Source of the DNA: SVFI01 sp045535935
GTDB lineage: Bacteria; Bacillota; Clostridia; Lachnospirales; Lachnospiraceae
NCBI GenBank assembly: GCA_045535935.1
Contig: JAZSMO010000032.1
Span: forward strand, 97,145 to 161,144
Direction of reading: 5' to 3'
Length of the DNA: 64,000 nucleotides
Part shown: positions 40,526-49,566 of the stretch, piece by piece
Layout: every line of letters starts with the position of its first letter
Position numbering within the stretch: position 1 is the stretch's first letter
The notes under the pieces: model-generated
Told to the model about the DNA's origin: nothing
Seen by the model: only the letters and a program-made list of their open reading frames with translations
Databases searched by the model: none
Translations under genes and position numbers: made by a program

Positions 40526-42748
40526 ATGGAAGATAAAGAATTAAGGGAACGGCTTTCGCGCATTGAAGCCCATCTGGGAATGGAACCGTATGACGGAAGT
40601 GTCATTCGGGAGGAAAAAGAGCAGGCGCCTGTCCATGTGCAGACGGTAAAGGTTGACCGTATTGGTGAATTGCTCGTGTTTATTGAGGAAAAACGGCAGG
40701 AAACTACCGAGGAAGCCTTTCTTGGATATCTGAAAAAGATGGAAGATGTGTTGTGCCGCGAACAAGTAAAGATTGAGGATTATGCCCAAAATCTTTATCG
40801 CAATTATGAAATTTATAAAAAGCGTCAAGAGACGGAGAGCGCGCCTGTGATCAGTGATGTCGCAGAACCGCAGGAGTCGGCTCCGACAACGGACCGAGCG
40901 GCGGCAGAGGATGTAACAACGGCTGAAGCGGCGACAGGGGATGCGGAAGTGACCGAGGCGTTGCCGGAAGTTGCCGCAAGTGTACCGCAACAATCATATA
41001 CATACACAAAACCGGCAAAGAAAAAGGATATGGAGTTCGGTGTCGGTGCGGTTGTGCTCAGCATTGTCGGAGCACTGTTTATCATCGCTTCCCTTGTGAT
41101 TTTCGGACTGAATTTTATGGACAATCTCCAGCAGGGAATTTTCTTCTATGTGCTGGCAGGTGTTGTCATTGCTTTTTCGGAGCTTGTGCTTCGCAAACAC
41201 CTGGAGCGTTTTGCGCAGGCGGTGACGGGAATCGGAGTCTGTGTGCTGTACACGGCGACGATCCTAAATTATTTGTATTTACATACCATGAATTCGGTGG
41301 CGGCGCTTTTGGCGACGGTGGCGATTTCGGTTTTTGCACTGCTTTTGAGCCGCAAGCGGGAGTCGGCGTCCCTTCGCATGATCGGTATTTTGGGATGTTA
41401 TGTGTCGCTGATGCCGCTGGATAAGTTTGAATCGCAGACAGAATTTATTGTTCCGTGTGTGATTCTGTTGATTGTCAATACGCTTTATCTGCTTCTGCCG
41501 GTGGGCAGAAACGACAGGGCGGTGCGCAATGTGCATTCCATGGCCAATGCCGTAGCTTCGTGCTATCTTGTGGTTACAGCCTGGATTTCTGAGTTGTCGG
41601 CAGGATGGATTTTTGTGTTTGTTGCCATTATGCTTCTGATTCACTATGTGATTTACTACAAGACGGAGATGAATGGCAGCCTGAAGGGATTCTTTATCAC
41701 CGGTCAGGTTGTGCTTCATATACTCCTTACATTTGTGGTGTGGGATGAGAAGTTTTACATTTTGGCAGCAATCGTACTTGCGCTCATTCACGCTGTGGCT
41801 GTCTGGTTGTACCGCAAGACGGAACTGAACTGGGTAGGAGTACACTGCTGGGCTGCTTTTCTCGCCTTTGTGGGCAGTGGTATGACAAATGGGGAGTTTT
41901 TGGTGGCGGTTGCGGTGATTTATGTGATTTATCACGTGCTTCCGGTGTTCTTTAAAGGCGAATTCAGTGTATCCAATAAGATTGTGGCAATTATTTCTGC
42001 CTTTATTTTCCTTGCCAATATGCACTCGGATTCCAATATGCAATATGTGCTTCTTGCAACGATTGTAATATCGATTTTCTGTGCAAGCTATGACAAGGTG
42101 TTCCATGAAATTCTGGTTATGTTCGTTCTTTGGGCGTTCGGTCTGTTCGGATTTGATCAGATGGCCATTGCCCTTCCGCTTTCCATGGTGTTCCTTCTTT
42201 TGTGCGTTGCGTTGTTTACCAAGGTGGAGGCGTACAGGGACGACTATACCAAGTATCTTGTCGGTTTTGCATGGGCGTTCAACGGAATCAGCCTTTTTGC
42301 AAGTTTTGTTGAGATGTATGATCCGAGTCGGATTTCCATGGCGATCGTGCTGCTGGCAGAATCGGCAATTCTTATGCTGTTATTCTCGGAAACAAGCGGA
42401 ACAAAGAAAGAAAATATTGTGAAGTGCAGAGCGCATGCGTTGAGTATTTTCTACACATATATGGTGTTTGCCTTCGGCATTGATCTTCCGATTGTAGTGA
42501 GCATTCTTCTCATGTTGATTGCGATTGCATCCGTCGGAGCAGGATTCTTGTTAAAGGTAAAGAGTGTGCGTATTTACGGACTCTGTATGTCGCTGTTTGT
42601 CTGTGTCAAACTTCTGCTCGTTGACTTCGCAGATGCACAGTCGGCCGACCGCGTTATTTCGTTCTTGGTGGTCGGTGTGATCGCACTTGCCATCTCTTAT
42701 TTGTACATGCGCATTGAAAGAAGCCTTGCAGAAAAAGAAAATCTTTAA
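40526..42748 (+). CDS. Large polytopic membrane protein, DUF2339-like
   Basis: 740 residues. A cytoplasmic N-terminal region of about 170 residues has a predicted coiled coil (30-110) and an Ala/Glu/Thr-rich stretch. About twenty short hydrophobic segments then cover the rest of the chain. This matches the general layout of the DUF2339 predicted membrane proteins, whose function is not known. I placed the start at ATG 40526, preceded by AAGGGGGAT, rather than the TTG 3 bp earlier. It follows the c-di-GMP gene by 14 bp and is probably cotranscribed, so a c-di-GMP link is possible but not shown. Confidence 0.7.
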   Translation: MEDKELRERLSRIEAHLGMEPYDGSVIREEKEQAPVHVQTVKVDRIGELLVFIEEKRQETTEEAFLGYLKKMEDVLCREQVKIEDYAQNLYRNYEIYKKRQETESAPVISDVAEPQESAPTTDRAAAEDVTTAEAATGDAEVTEALPEVAASVPQQSYTYTKPAKKKDMEFGVGAVVLSIVGALFIIASLVIFGLNFMDNLQQGIFFYVLAGVVIAFSELVLRKHLERFAQAVTGIGVCVLYTATILNYLYLHTMNSVAALLATVAISVFALLLSRKRESASLRMIGILGCYVSLMPLDKFESQTEFIVPCVILLIVNTLYLLLPVGRNDRAVRNVHSMANAVASCYLVVTAWISELSAGWIFVFVAIMLLIHYVIYYKTEMNGSLKGFFITGQVVLHILLTFVVWDEKFYILAAIVLALIHAVAVWLYRKTELNWVGVHCWAAFLAFVGSGMTNGEFLVAVAVIYVIYHVLPVFFKGEFSVSNKIVAIISAFIFLANMHSDSNMQYVLLATIVISIFCASYDKVFHEILVMFVLWAFGLFGFDQMAIALPLSMVFLLLCVALFTKVEAYRDDYTKYLVGFAWAFNGISLFASFVEMYDPSRISMAIVLLAESAILMLLFSETSGTKKENIVKCRAHALSIFYTYMVFAFGIDLPIVVSILLMLIAIASVGAGFLLKVKSVRIYGLCMSLFVCVKLLLVDFADAQSADRVISFLVVGVIALAISYLYMRIERSLAEKENL

Positions 42749-42772
42749 TTTCTATATCAGTTGTGTTATTAT
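42744..42772 (+). promoter_or_regulatory. Promoter of glnS
   Basis: TTTAAT, a 17-bp spacer and TATTAT with a TGT extension. The -35 is weak. The leader is only about 30 bp, too short for a T-box. Confidence 0.5.
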
Positions 42773-42808
42773 AAAGAGTGGAAATTTAAAATAAAGAGGT
42801 TTGCAATT

Positions 42809-44503
42809 ATGGAAAACAAAGACATGATGGAAAATACTGAAGCAAAGGAAGTTGTTTCCAGAAATTTTATTGAGCAGGAAATAGATAAAGATCTGGCAGA
42901 GGGTGTTTACGACACCGTCCATACCAGATTCCCGCCGGAACCGAACGGGTATCTCCATATCGGCCATGCCAAGAGTATCCTTTTAAATTATGGATTGGCA
43001 CAGCAGTACGGCGGCAAATTTAATATGCGTTTCGACGACACCAATCCGACCAAGGAAAAGATTGAGTTCGTGGAATCCATCAAGGCGGATATCCAGTGGC
43101 TCGGTGCTGACTGGGAGGACAGACTGTTCTTTGCATCCGACTATTTTGACGAGATGTACGAAGGTGCAGTGAAGCTGATTAAAAAAGGAAAAGCCTATGT
43201 TTCCGATCTTTCTCCGGAACAGATCCGTGAGTACCGCGGTACGCTGAAGGAGCCGGGCAAAAAGGATCCGTACAGCGACAGAAGTATTGAAGAAAATCTG
43301 GAACTGTTTGAAAATATGAAAAACGGAATGTACGAGGACGGAAGCAAGGTTCTCCGTGCAAAGATTGATATGACATCACCGAACATCAATATGAGAGACC
43401 CGATTATTTACCGTGTGGCTCATATGACACATCACAATACAGGTGATAAATGGTGTATTTATCCGATGTACGATTTCGCACATCCGATTGAGGATGCGAT
43501 TGAGGGCATTACCCATTCGATCTGTACCCTGGAGTTTGAGGATCACAGACCTCTTTATGACTGGGTTGTGAGAGAACTGGAATATCCGAATCCGCCGCGA
43601 CAGATCGAGTTTGCAAAGATGTATCTCACCAACGTGGTGACCGGAAAGCGTTATATCAAAAAGTTAGTGGAAGATAAGATTGTGGACGGATGGGATGATC
43701 CGAGACTTGTTTCCATCGCAGCACTTCGCAGACGCGGTTTCACACCGGAATCAATCAAGCTTTTTGTTGAACTTTGCGGTGTGTCGAAAGCGAACTCTTC
43801 CGCTGAGTATGCGATGCTTGAGTACTGTGTACGCGAGGATCTCAAATTAAAGAAATCCCGTATGATGGCAGTTCTGGATCCGATTAAGTTAGTGATTGAC
43901 AACTATCCGGAAGGTCAGACGGAGATGCTGGATGCAGCCAACAACATGGAGAATCCGGAGCTTGGATCACATCAGGTTCCGTTTGAGAGAGAGTTATACA
44001 TTGAGAGAGAAGATTTCATGGAGGAGCCTCCGAAGAAGTACTTCCGTCTTTTCCCTGGTAACGAAGTGCGTCTCATGCACGCATATTTTGTAAAGTGTAC
44101 CGGATTTGAGAAGGATGAAAACGGTAATGTTACTGTGGTACACTGCACATATGACCCGGCGACCAAAGCAGGTTCCGGCTTCAGTGAGCGCAAGGTGAAG
44201 GGAACGATTCACTGGGTTCCGGTATCACAGGCTGTAAAGGCGACGGTTCGTCTGTATGAAAACCTGATTGATGAGGAAAAGGGTGTTTACAATGAAGACG
44301 GAAGTCTGAACCTGAATCCGAATTCCTTACAGGTGCTTGAAAATTGTTATATTGAGCCGGCGATTGCGGGTGCAAAAGCATACGACAGCTTCCAGTTTGT
44401 CCGCAATGGATTTTTTGCAGTGGATTATAAGGATTCAAAAGAGGATGCGCTTGTATTTAACCGCATCGTATCGCTGAAGAGTTCTTTCAAACTGCCGAAA
44501 TAA
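42809..44503 (+). CDS. glnS: Glutaminyl-tRNA synthetase
   Basis: 564 residues from ATG 42809, which has AAAGAGG before it. Class I signature 'PPEPNGYLHIGHAKS' contains HIGH, and 'RFDDTNP' is the GlnRS/GluRS substrate motif. The second signature, usually MSKRK in 'VMSKRKL', is here 'VTGKRYIKKL', followed by the conserved 'GWDDPR'. The C-terminal anticodon-binding beta domains are complete. It charges tRNA-Gln directly, so this organism may not need the amidotransferase route for Gln. A separate GluRS is expected elsewhere. The DUF2225 gene begins 23 bp downstream. Confidence 0.93.
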   Translation: MENKDMMENTEAKEVVSRNFIEQEIDKDLAEGVYDTVHTRFPPEPNGYLHIGHAKSILLNYGLAQQYGGKFNMRFDDTNPTKEKIEFVESIKADIQWLGADWEDRLFFASDYFDEMYEGAVKLIKKGKAYVSDLSPEQIREYRGTLKEPGKKDPYSDRSIEENLELFENMKNGMYEDGSKVLRAKIDMTSPNINMRDPIIYRVAHMTHHNTGDKWCIYPMYDFAHPIEDAIEGITHSICTLEFEDHRPLYDWVVRELEYPNPPRQIEFAKMYLTNVVTGKRYIKKLVEDKIVDGWDDPRLVSIAALRRRGFTPESIKLFVELCGVSKANSSAEYAMLEYCVREDLKLKKSRMMAVLDPIKLVIDNYPEGQTEMLDAANNMENPELGSHQVPFERELYIEREDFMEEPPKKYFRLFPGNEVRLMHAYFVKCTGFEKDENGNVTVVHCTYDPATKAGSGFSERKVKGTIHWVPVSQAVKATVRLYENLIDEEKGVYNEDGSLNLNPNSLQVLENCYIEPAIAGAKAYDSFQFVRNGFFAVDYKDSKEDALVFNRIVSLKSSFKLPK

Positions 44504-44526
44504 AGTAGTTTCAGGGGGAAAATAAA

Positions 44527-45381
44527 ATGGGTTTATTATCCGGATTGGGTGCATTGGGACTTGGTAATCTCGAAAATGCCACTCTGTATGAATCAAATGA
44601 TAAAAAACAAAAAGAGAAAGAAAAAGAGGTGCCGCCGGAGGTAAGAGAAGCGGATATGCTTTTCGACAAGACATATACCTGTCCGGTTTGTGACCAGGAG
44701 TTCAAGGCCAAGACCATCCGGGCGGGCAAGATCCGGATGCTCGGAACCGACATGGATCTTCGTCCGAAATATGAAAATATTGACATGATGAAGTATGAGA
44801 CGATTGCATGTCCGCATTGCGGTTATGCGGCGCTCAGCCGTTACTTTAAGTATATGACATCCATGCAGCTGAAACTGATTCGTACCAACATCTGTGCCAA
44901 TTATCAGCCGCATGCGATGGAGGGCGACATCTATACCCATGAGGAGGCGCTGGAGAGATATAAGCTCACATTGGCCAATGCCATTGTGAAGCGTGCGAAA
45001 GCCAGCGAGAAGGCGTATATTTGTCTTAAGACAGGATGGCTGATTCGTGGAATGGGAGAAGCGCTGGATCAGAAAGCACCGGAATATCAGGCAAAAAAAG
45101 ATGCCTATGACAGAATGGAAAAGGAATATCTGAAAAATGCATTGGAAGGTTTCCTGGCAGCACGTCAGACCGAAGGTTTTCCGATGTGCGGAATGGATGA
45201 GATCACAATGGATTACCTCATTGCCATTCTGGCCATGGAATGCGAGCAGTATGATCTTTCCCTCAAGGCGCTCAGCAATGTCATTACGACCAAGGGTACC
45301 AACAATCGCGTAAAGGAAAAGGCGCTGGATGCACGGGATATGCTTCGTGAAAAGATGAAAGCGCAGAAACTGGAAAAATAA
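44527..45381 (+). CDS. DUF2225 family zinc-ribbon protein
   Basis: 284 residues, cytoplasmic. 'CPVCDQEFKAKTIRAGKIR' and, about 45 residues later, 'CPHCGYAALSRYF' form the paired Cys motifs of DUF2225. A helical TPR-like region follows (about 120-284). A Lys/Glu-rich N-terminus is predicted to be disordered. The family is widespread in Clostridia and other bacteria, with no known role. The gene lies between glnS and a bidirectional terminator, and is probably cotranscribed with glnS. Confidence 0.88.
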   Translation: MGLLSGLGALGLGNLENATLYESNDKKQKEKEKEVPPEVREADMLFDKTYTCPVCDQEFKAKTIRAGKIRMLGTDMDLRPKYENIDMMKYETIACPHCGYAALSRYFKYMTSMQLKLIRTNICANYQPHAMEGDIYTHEEALERYKLTLANAIVKRAKASEKAYICLKTGWLIRGMGEALDQKAPEYQAKKDAYDRMEKEYLKNALEGFLAARQTEGFPMCGMDEITMDYLIAILAMECEQYDLSLKALSNVITTKGTNNRVKEKALDARDMLREKMKAQKLEK

Positions 45382-45404
45382 GATTATGTGTGATGTGACA
45401 AAGG

Positions 45405-45434
45405 AAAGCCCGTCCGATCGGACGGGCTCTTTTT
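45405..45434. terminator. Strong terminator, probably bidirectional
   Basis: AGCCCGTCC and GGACGGGCT pair around GATC, with T on the plus side and a weaker T-rich tail on the minus side. It lies between two convergent genes (stops at 45381 and 45440). Confidence 0.9.
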
Positions 45435-45439
45435 ATGTC

Positions 45440-46162
45440 TTAATTCCTATCTTCTTTTTGAATAAGCTCAAGGTAATATGCGGCCTTTGTCGCTGTGAAA
45501 TACGGATAAATCCAAAGCATTCCCAAGCCGAGGGTCATGAGTCCAAGGAAAAAGATACCGGCAAAGCTGACAATCAGATAAAAATAACTTCCGCGGTGAC
45601 CTTTCATCAGCTGTTTGCTGTGGGCAAGAAGCCGGGACGGTGACTCCTCAGGATAATCTAAAATAAGATACAAGGCCTGCGAGTAGTCCAGTTGGATGAT
45701 TGTCACGGCAACAATCATAAAGATTACGCCTGCGGCAACAAGCAGTGAAAAGTAGTAATTTTCGGTGAGGACCATAATGGCTACGGCAATACCGCATGGT
45801 ACGGCGCACAGCAGGGATTTCAGTAAAATGCGCAGATAAACGAAAATCGCCCGGTCTGCACAGGTACTGAAGCCAATCCATATATCACCGGTCTTATGTT
45901 CCTTGCCGCGGCCGATGTTTAAATACAGATAATTTTGTCCAACAACCAAGATGGCGGACAGCAACAATATGATAAAGTATGCGGCGTAATAAATGATCCA
46001 TCCGGACGTGGTCTGCAGATTGACGGATACTTCCAAAAGGGACAGACAACCGGATGTAATCAAATCCATAAGGATATAAGCCAGAACTGTGGTCTGATAT
46101 TTGCCCAAAAGCATTTCGCGGGCATCTGCCTTGAGGGCAGAAGATGATTTTAAATAATTCAT
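45440..46162 (-). CDS. DUF975 family membrane protein
   Basis: 240 residues from the start at 46162. Five or six hydrophobic segments. The N-terminal 'SSSALKADAREMLLGKYQTTVLAYIL' and the later 'DYPEESPSRLLAHSKQLMKGHRGSYFYL' are typical of DUF975, a family of Firmicutes membrane proteins without known function. In Lactobacillales some members are linked to bacteriocin or stress settings, but nothing here indicates that. The gene follows the 46185 protease-like gene by 22 bp on the minus strand and is likely the last gene of that short run. Confidence 0.85.
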   Translation of the reverse strand: MNYLKSSSALKADAREMLLGKYQTTVLAYILMDLITSGCLSLLEVSVNLQTTSGWIIYYAAYFIILLLSAILVVGQNYLYLNIGRGKEHKTGDIWIGFSTCADRAIFVYLRILLKSLLCAVPCGIAVAIMVLTENYYFSLLVAAGVIFMIVAVTIIQLDYSQALYLILDYPEESPSRLLAHSKQLMKGHRGSYFYLIVSFAGIFFLGLMTLGLGMLWIYPYFTATKAAYYLELIQKEDRN

Positions 46163-46184
46163 GATGACTCCGTTTTTATGCTGC

Positions 46185-46679
46185 CTATACGGCGGCTTCA
46201 AAATTCATACCGCGAAGGATGTCGGCGTTTTGCTGCTTTAATGCCTTCTGGTATGGATTTTCTTCGTTTGAATATTGTATTTTGGTTGCGGTCTCTCCGC
46301 CGGCGATATAAGATCTGCCGCACTCCGGACAGATGGCGGACTTGAGACGGACACTGGCCTGAAGGACTTTGCCGTCTCCCTGCGCTGCCTTTTTGAAGGC
46401 GTTGGAAACATGCTCCTGCTCGTGGGCGCGCACACGGGAAGCTGCTGCGGATGGTGAAATGTGTGCAGCCGATTTAAAGGACACCATTTCGTCCGAGCCG
46501 TCCTGGTATTTGCGCTCTTTGCATGTCTGACAATCTGCAGGTGAGGAAGAACGACCGACTTTCTGTACGTCGGATTCGCCCGGATTTTTGGCAATCGAGC
46601 CGGTGTTGTTTACCGGTTCTGAAAAACCGGAAGCACCATACAAATAACCTGATGTATATCCGCTAATTCCCTGTATCAT
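46185..46679 (-). CDS. SprA-related putative metalloprotease (HEQEH zincin)
   Basis: 164 residues, no signal peptide. 'RAHEQEHV' at H86-E87-x2-H90 is a zincin motif, within the setting 'VRAHEQEH' of the SprA-related family. There are two C-x2-C pairs, C50/C53 ('CQTC') and C117/C120 ('CPEC'), which could bind structural zinc. The N-terminus is Gly/Ser/Tyr-rich. No substrate is known. The start overlaps the end of the upstream minus-strand membrane protein by 17 bp, with GGGAGG before it, so the two are coupled. Enzymatic activity is inferred only from the motif. Confidence 0.75.
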   Translation of the reverse strand: MIQGISGYTSGYLYGASGFSEPVNNTGSIAKNPGESDVQKVGRSSSPADCQTCKERKYQDGSDEMVSFKSAAHISPSAAASRVRAHEQEHVSNAFKKAAQGDGKVLQASVRLKSAICPECGRSYIAGGETATKIQYSNEENPYQKALKQQNADILRGMNFEAAV

Positions 46680-47103
46680 CTAAGCCACCTCCCTGTAATG
46701 ACGGGTACATTTCTTCCAGTGCTTCGTCAAATGTTTCCCCGTACATAGATTCGTATGTGGTGTTCAGCAGTTCTCTGTACTGACTGTTGTTAAAAACAAG
46801 ATAAAAAATAGAAGAAGTAATCATTACGGAAAAAACCATTCCGATTACAGAAGCAGTGATACCGGCCTTTGCTGCATAATTCATTTTGGTGTGATTACCT
46901 TTGGACAGAATGGCAAACAGAATGCTGAGTCCGCCGGTGATCATAGCGAGAAAGATGAAAGCACAGGACATAAAAGTGATAAATCCCATGATCAAAGACA
47001 GTATCATAAAGATATTCGGTTGTTGCGGTTTTTCTGCATGTTGTGAAGGTGCAGAAGATTCTAGAATCGCCTGAAAATCCTGATTCTGCGTATTTGGATC
47101 CAT
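46663..47103 (-). CDS. Small membrane protein of unknown function (DUF4190-like layout)
   Basis: 146 residues from ATG 47103, which follows AAAGGAG. An N-terminal Gln/Pro/Asn-rich cytoplasmic tail (about 1-34) is followed by two or three hydrophobic helices and an acidic C-terminus ('YGETFDEALEEMYP'). The layout resembles the DUF4190 group, which is Pro-rich then two helices, but I cannot confirm the family. It is the first gene of a three-gene minus-strand run that also has the zincin and the DUF975 protein. Confidence 0.7.
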   Translation of the reverse strand: MDPNTQNQDFQAILESSAPSQHAEKPQQPNIFMILSLIMGFITFMSCAFIFLAMITGGLSILFAILSKGNHTKMNYAAKAGITASVIGMVFSVMITSSIFYLVFNNSQYRELLNTTYESMYGETFDEALEEMYPSLQGGGLDDTGN

Positions 47104-47131
47104 AACACTACTCCTTTGTCTGTATACATTC

Positions 47132-47140
47132 ATAATAGCA
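47132..47140 (-). promoter_or_regulatory. Extended -10 promoter of the minus-strand three-gene run
   Basis: TGCTATTAT on the minus strand, an extended -10, about 30 bp before the start at 47103. No strong -35 is visible. Confidence 0.5.
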
Positions 47141-47202
47141 TGAAATTATCGTTGAATAAACCCTTTTTTTTGATTATACTTAAGGATAGAAACTTTGCAA
47201 CT

Positions 47203-47240
47203 GCAGGAATATTTTCAGAGAGATATCCTGCAAATATAAT
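47203..47240 (+). promoter_or_regulatory. Promoter of the GH9 gene with an overlapping inverted repeat
   Basis: TTTTCA (47212-47217), a 17-bp spacer and a perfect TATAAT (47235-47240). GCAGGAATAT and ATATCCTGC (47203-47231) form an inverted repeat with one bulged base across the -35 and spacer, a possible operator. Confidence 0.6.
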
Positions 47241-47261
47241 GAAAAAGTATGGAGAGGATTT

Positions 47262-49550
47262 ATGAGAAAGAAATTAGTATCGTTAATGCTCTGTCTTGTG
47301 CTTGCAATGTCAGTGACCGCATGTGGGGATAAAGAAGCTGCCACAGAGACAGCGGAAGTGACAGAGCAGACAGAGGTGACAGAAGAAGTATCGGAAGAGG
47401 AACCGGAAGAGGAAGCTGAGCCGGAGCAAGAACCGGAAGAAGAACCGGAAAAACAGGAGTCACTCATGGGCTTTAACATGATTGAAAACGGAGATTTTGC
47501 CGGCGGTCTCGGAGACTGGATGACTTACTGTGAGGGCGGCTACGGTACCATCGAAGTAAATGCTGATGGACAGCTTGAGGCAAAGGTTTTACAGATTGGT
47601 ACCAAGGAACACGGCGTACAGGCTTACTATGACGGTTTCGGACTGGAGCAGGGCTGTGTGTACGAGATGTCTTTTGATGCGGCGTCTACCGTGGAACGCG
47701 ATGTGCAGTACCGCATCCAGATCAACGGCGGAGATTATCATGCATATTCTCTTGAGGAAATTGCACTGACACCGGAGATGCAGCATTTTAACATCCAGTT
47801 TACCATGGAGGAAGCCAGCGATCCGGCGCCTCGTCTTTGCTTTAACATGGGACTTGTGCGTGACACGGCAGCAGATGTTGCGGAGCATAGTATTTATTTT
47901 GATAATTTTGAACTCTATTGTATCGACGAGAGCAACCGTGCAGGTGCTGCTGCGGGTGTAGAAACTCCGAGCGTGCAGGTAGACCAGATCGGCTACTTGC
48001 CGGGAGATGCCAAGGTTGCAGTGTTTACAGGAGAGGCTATCGGTGACAGCTTTACAGTTGTAAATGCGGACGGAGATGTAGTGCTTGAAGGAGCTATGAC
48101 AGAAGCCAAAGACAATGCAAATACCGGTGAAAAAGAAGCGACCGGGGATTTCAGCGACGTCAAAGATGCAGGTACATATAAGGTTGTCGGTGCTAACGGC
48201 GAAGAGTCTTATGAGTTCGCAATCGGCGATGATATCTATGCCGACGCATTTAATGATACGGTGAAAATGTTATACATGCAGCGCTGCGGCGTAGAGCTTT
48301 CTTCTGATTTGGCAGGCGATTTCGCCCATGGTGTATGTCATAATACAGACGCTGTTATTTTCGGAACAAGTGACAAGATTGATGTTTCCGGCGGATGGCA
48401 CGACGCGGGTGACTACGGAAGATATGTGGTTTCCGGTGCAAAGGCTGTTGCCGATATTATGTTGGCATATGAAAGCTATCCGGGAGTATTCGGTGATGAA
48501 GTAGGTATTCCGGAAAGCGGAAACGGAATTCCGGATATTTTAGATGAAGCAAAATATGAATTAGACTGGCTGTTCAAAATGCAGGATGCAGCAAGCGGCG
48601 GCGTATACCATAAGGTAACTTGTACAAACTTCCCTGGTATTGTAATGCCGGAGGAAGAAACGCAGGAGCTTGTTGTAACTGAGATTTCCAACTGTGCAAC
48701 CGGCGATTTCGCAGCAGTTATGGCGATGGCAGCAAGAGTTTACAAAGATATTGATGCAGCATATGCAGACAAATGTCTTTTGGCTGCAAAAGATGCTGTC
48801 GCTTACTTGGAAAGCAACACAGACAACGGCGAAGGATTCAAGAATCCGACCGAAATCGTAACCGGTGAATATCCGGATGCCAATGACAGCGACGAGCGTC
48901 TGTGGGCGTATGCAGAGCTTTTCAAAACAACAGGCGACAATGCTTACGGAGAAAAAGCAACTGAGTTTGCAGATGCATCCGCAGGACTCGGTTGGGCAGA
49001 TGTGGGATATTACGGTGCATATGCATATGTGACAGCATCCGGTGCAGACAAGGCGTTTGCCGGCGAGATGAAGACTTACATGGAAAACGGATGCAAGAGC
49101 ATTGCGGACAATGCGGGCGCAGATGCATACGGCTGCAGTATTACCGGCGTGTTCCCTTGGGGAAGTAATATGACCATTGCAAACAATGGTATGCTTCTTC
49201 TTATGATGGATGAAGTAAACGGCAATGATACATACAAAGAGATTGCGAAGGAGCAGATGCACTATCTGTTCGGTAACAACACGACATCTTACTGTTTCCT
49301 GACCGGATACGGAAGTCTGTCACCGGTTGGCACTCACCACAGACCGTCCCAGTTCTTAAAGAGCACAATGCCTGGTATGCTTGTGGGCGGACCGAACAGC
49401 AATCTGGAAGACCCGTATGCACAGAACGTGCTTGCGGATGCAGCACCGGCTAAATGCTACGTGGATAATGAGCAGAGCTTTTCTTGTAATGAGGTTACCG
49501 TATACTGGAACTCTCCGCTTATCTATCTGATGGCCGGAGCGGCAGAATAA
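47262..49550 (+). CDS. Glycoside hydrolase family 9 lipoprotein (cellulase type)
   Basis: 762 residues. A lipoprotein signal peptide ends at Cys21 (lipobox 'VTAC'). A Glu/Pro-rich linker follows, then a carbohydrate-binding module of the CBM4/9 type (about 70-225), an Ig-like CelD_N domain (about 235-330) and the GH9 catalytic domain (about 340-762). Catalytic Asp381 and Asp384 lie in 'GGWHDAGDYG', 'HHRPSQ' holds the substrate His, and Glu744 in 'NEVTVYW' is the acid. GH9 enzymes invert beta-1,4 glucan bonds. Anchoring by lipid suggests it works on oligosaccharides at the cell surface. It is a monocistronic gene with no sugar transporter beside it. Confidence 0.93.
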   Translation: MRKKLVSLMLCLVLAMSVTACGDKEAATETAEVTEQTEVTEEVSEEEPEEEAEPEQEPEEEPEKQESLMGFNMIENGDFAGGLGDWMTYCEGGYGTIEVNADGQLEAKVLQIGTKEHGVQAYYDGFGLEQGCVYEMSFDAASTVERDVQYRIQINGGDYHAYSLEEIALTPEMQHFNIQFTMEEASDPAPRLCFNMGLVRDTAADVAEHSIYFDNFELYCIDESNRAGAAAGVETPSVQVDQIGYLPGDAKVAVFTGEAIGDSFTVVNADGDVVLEGAMTEAKDNANTGEKEATGDFSDVKDAGTYKVVGANGEESYEFAIGDDIYADAFNDTVKMLYMQRCGVELSSDLAGDFAHGVCHNTDAVIFGTSDKIDVSGGWHDAGDYGRYVVSGAKAVADIMLAYESYPGVFGDEVGIPESGNGIPDILDEAKYELDWLFKMQDAASGGVYHKVTCTNFPGIVMPEEETQELVVTEISNCATGDFAAVMAMAARVYKDIDAAYADKCLLAAKDAVAYLESNTDNGEGFKNPTEIVTGEYPDANDSDERLWAYAELFKTTGDNAYGEKATEFADASAGLGWADVGYYGAYAYVTASGADKAFAGEMKTYMENGCKSIADNAGADAYGCSITGVFPWGSNMTIANNGMLLLMMDEVNGNDTYKEIAKEQMHYLFGNNTTSYCFLTGYGSLSPVGTHHRPSQFLKSTMPGMLVGGPNSNLEDPYAQNVLADAAPAKCYVDNEQSFSCNEVTVYWNSPLIYLMAGAAE

Positions 49551-49566
49551 ATGTAAGGAGAGAAAC

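Noticed and set aside
42749..42808. T-box riboswitch ahead of glnS
   Set aside because: The leader is about 30-60 bp, too short for a T-box, and has no AGGGUGGNACCGCG-like element.
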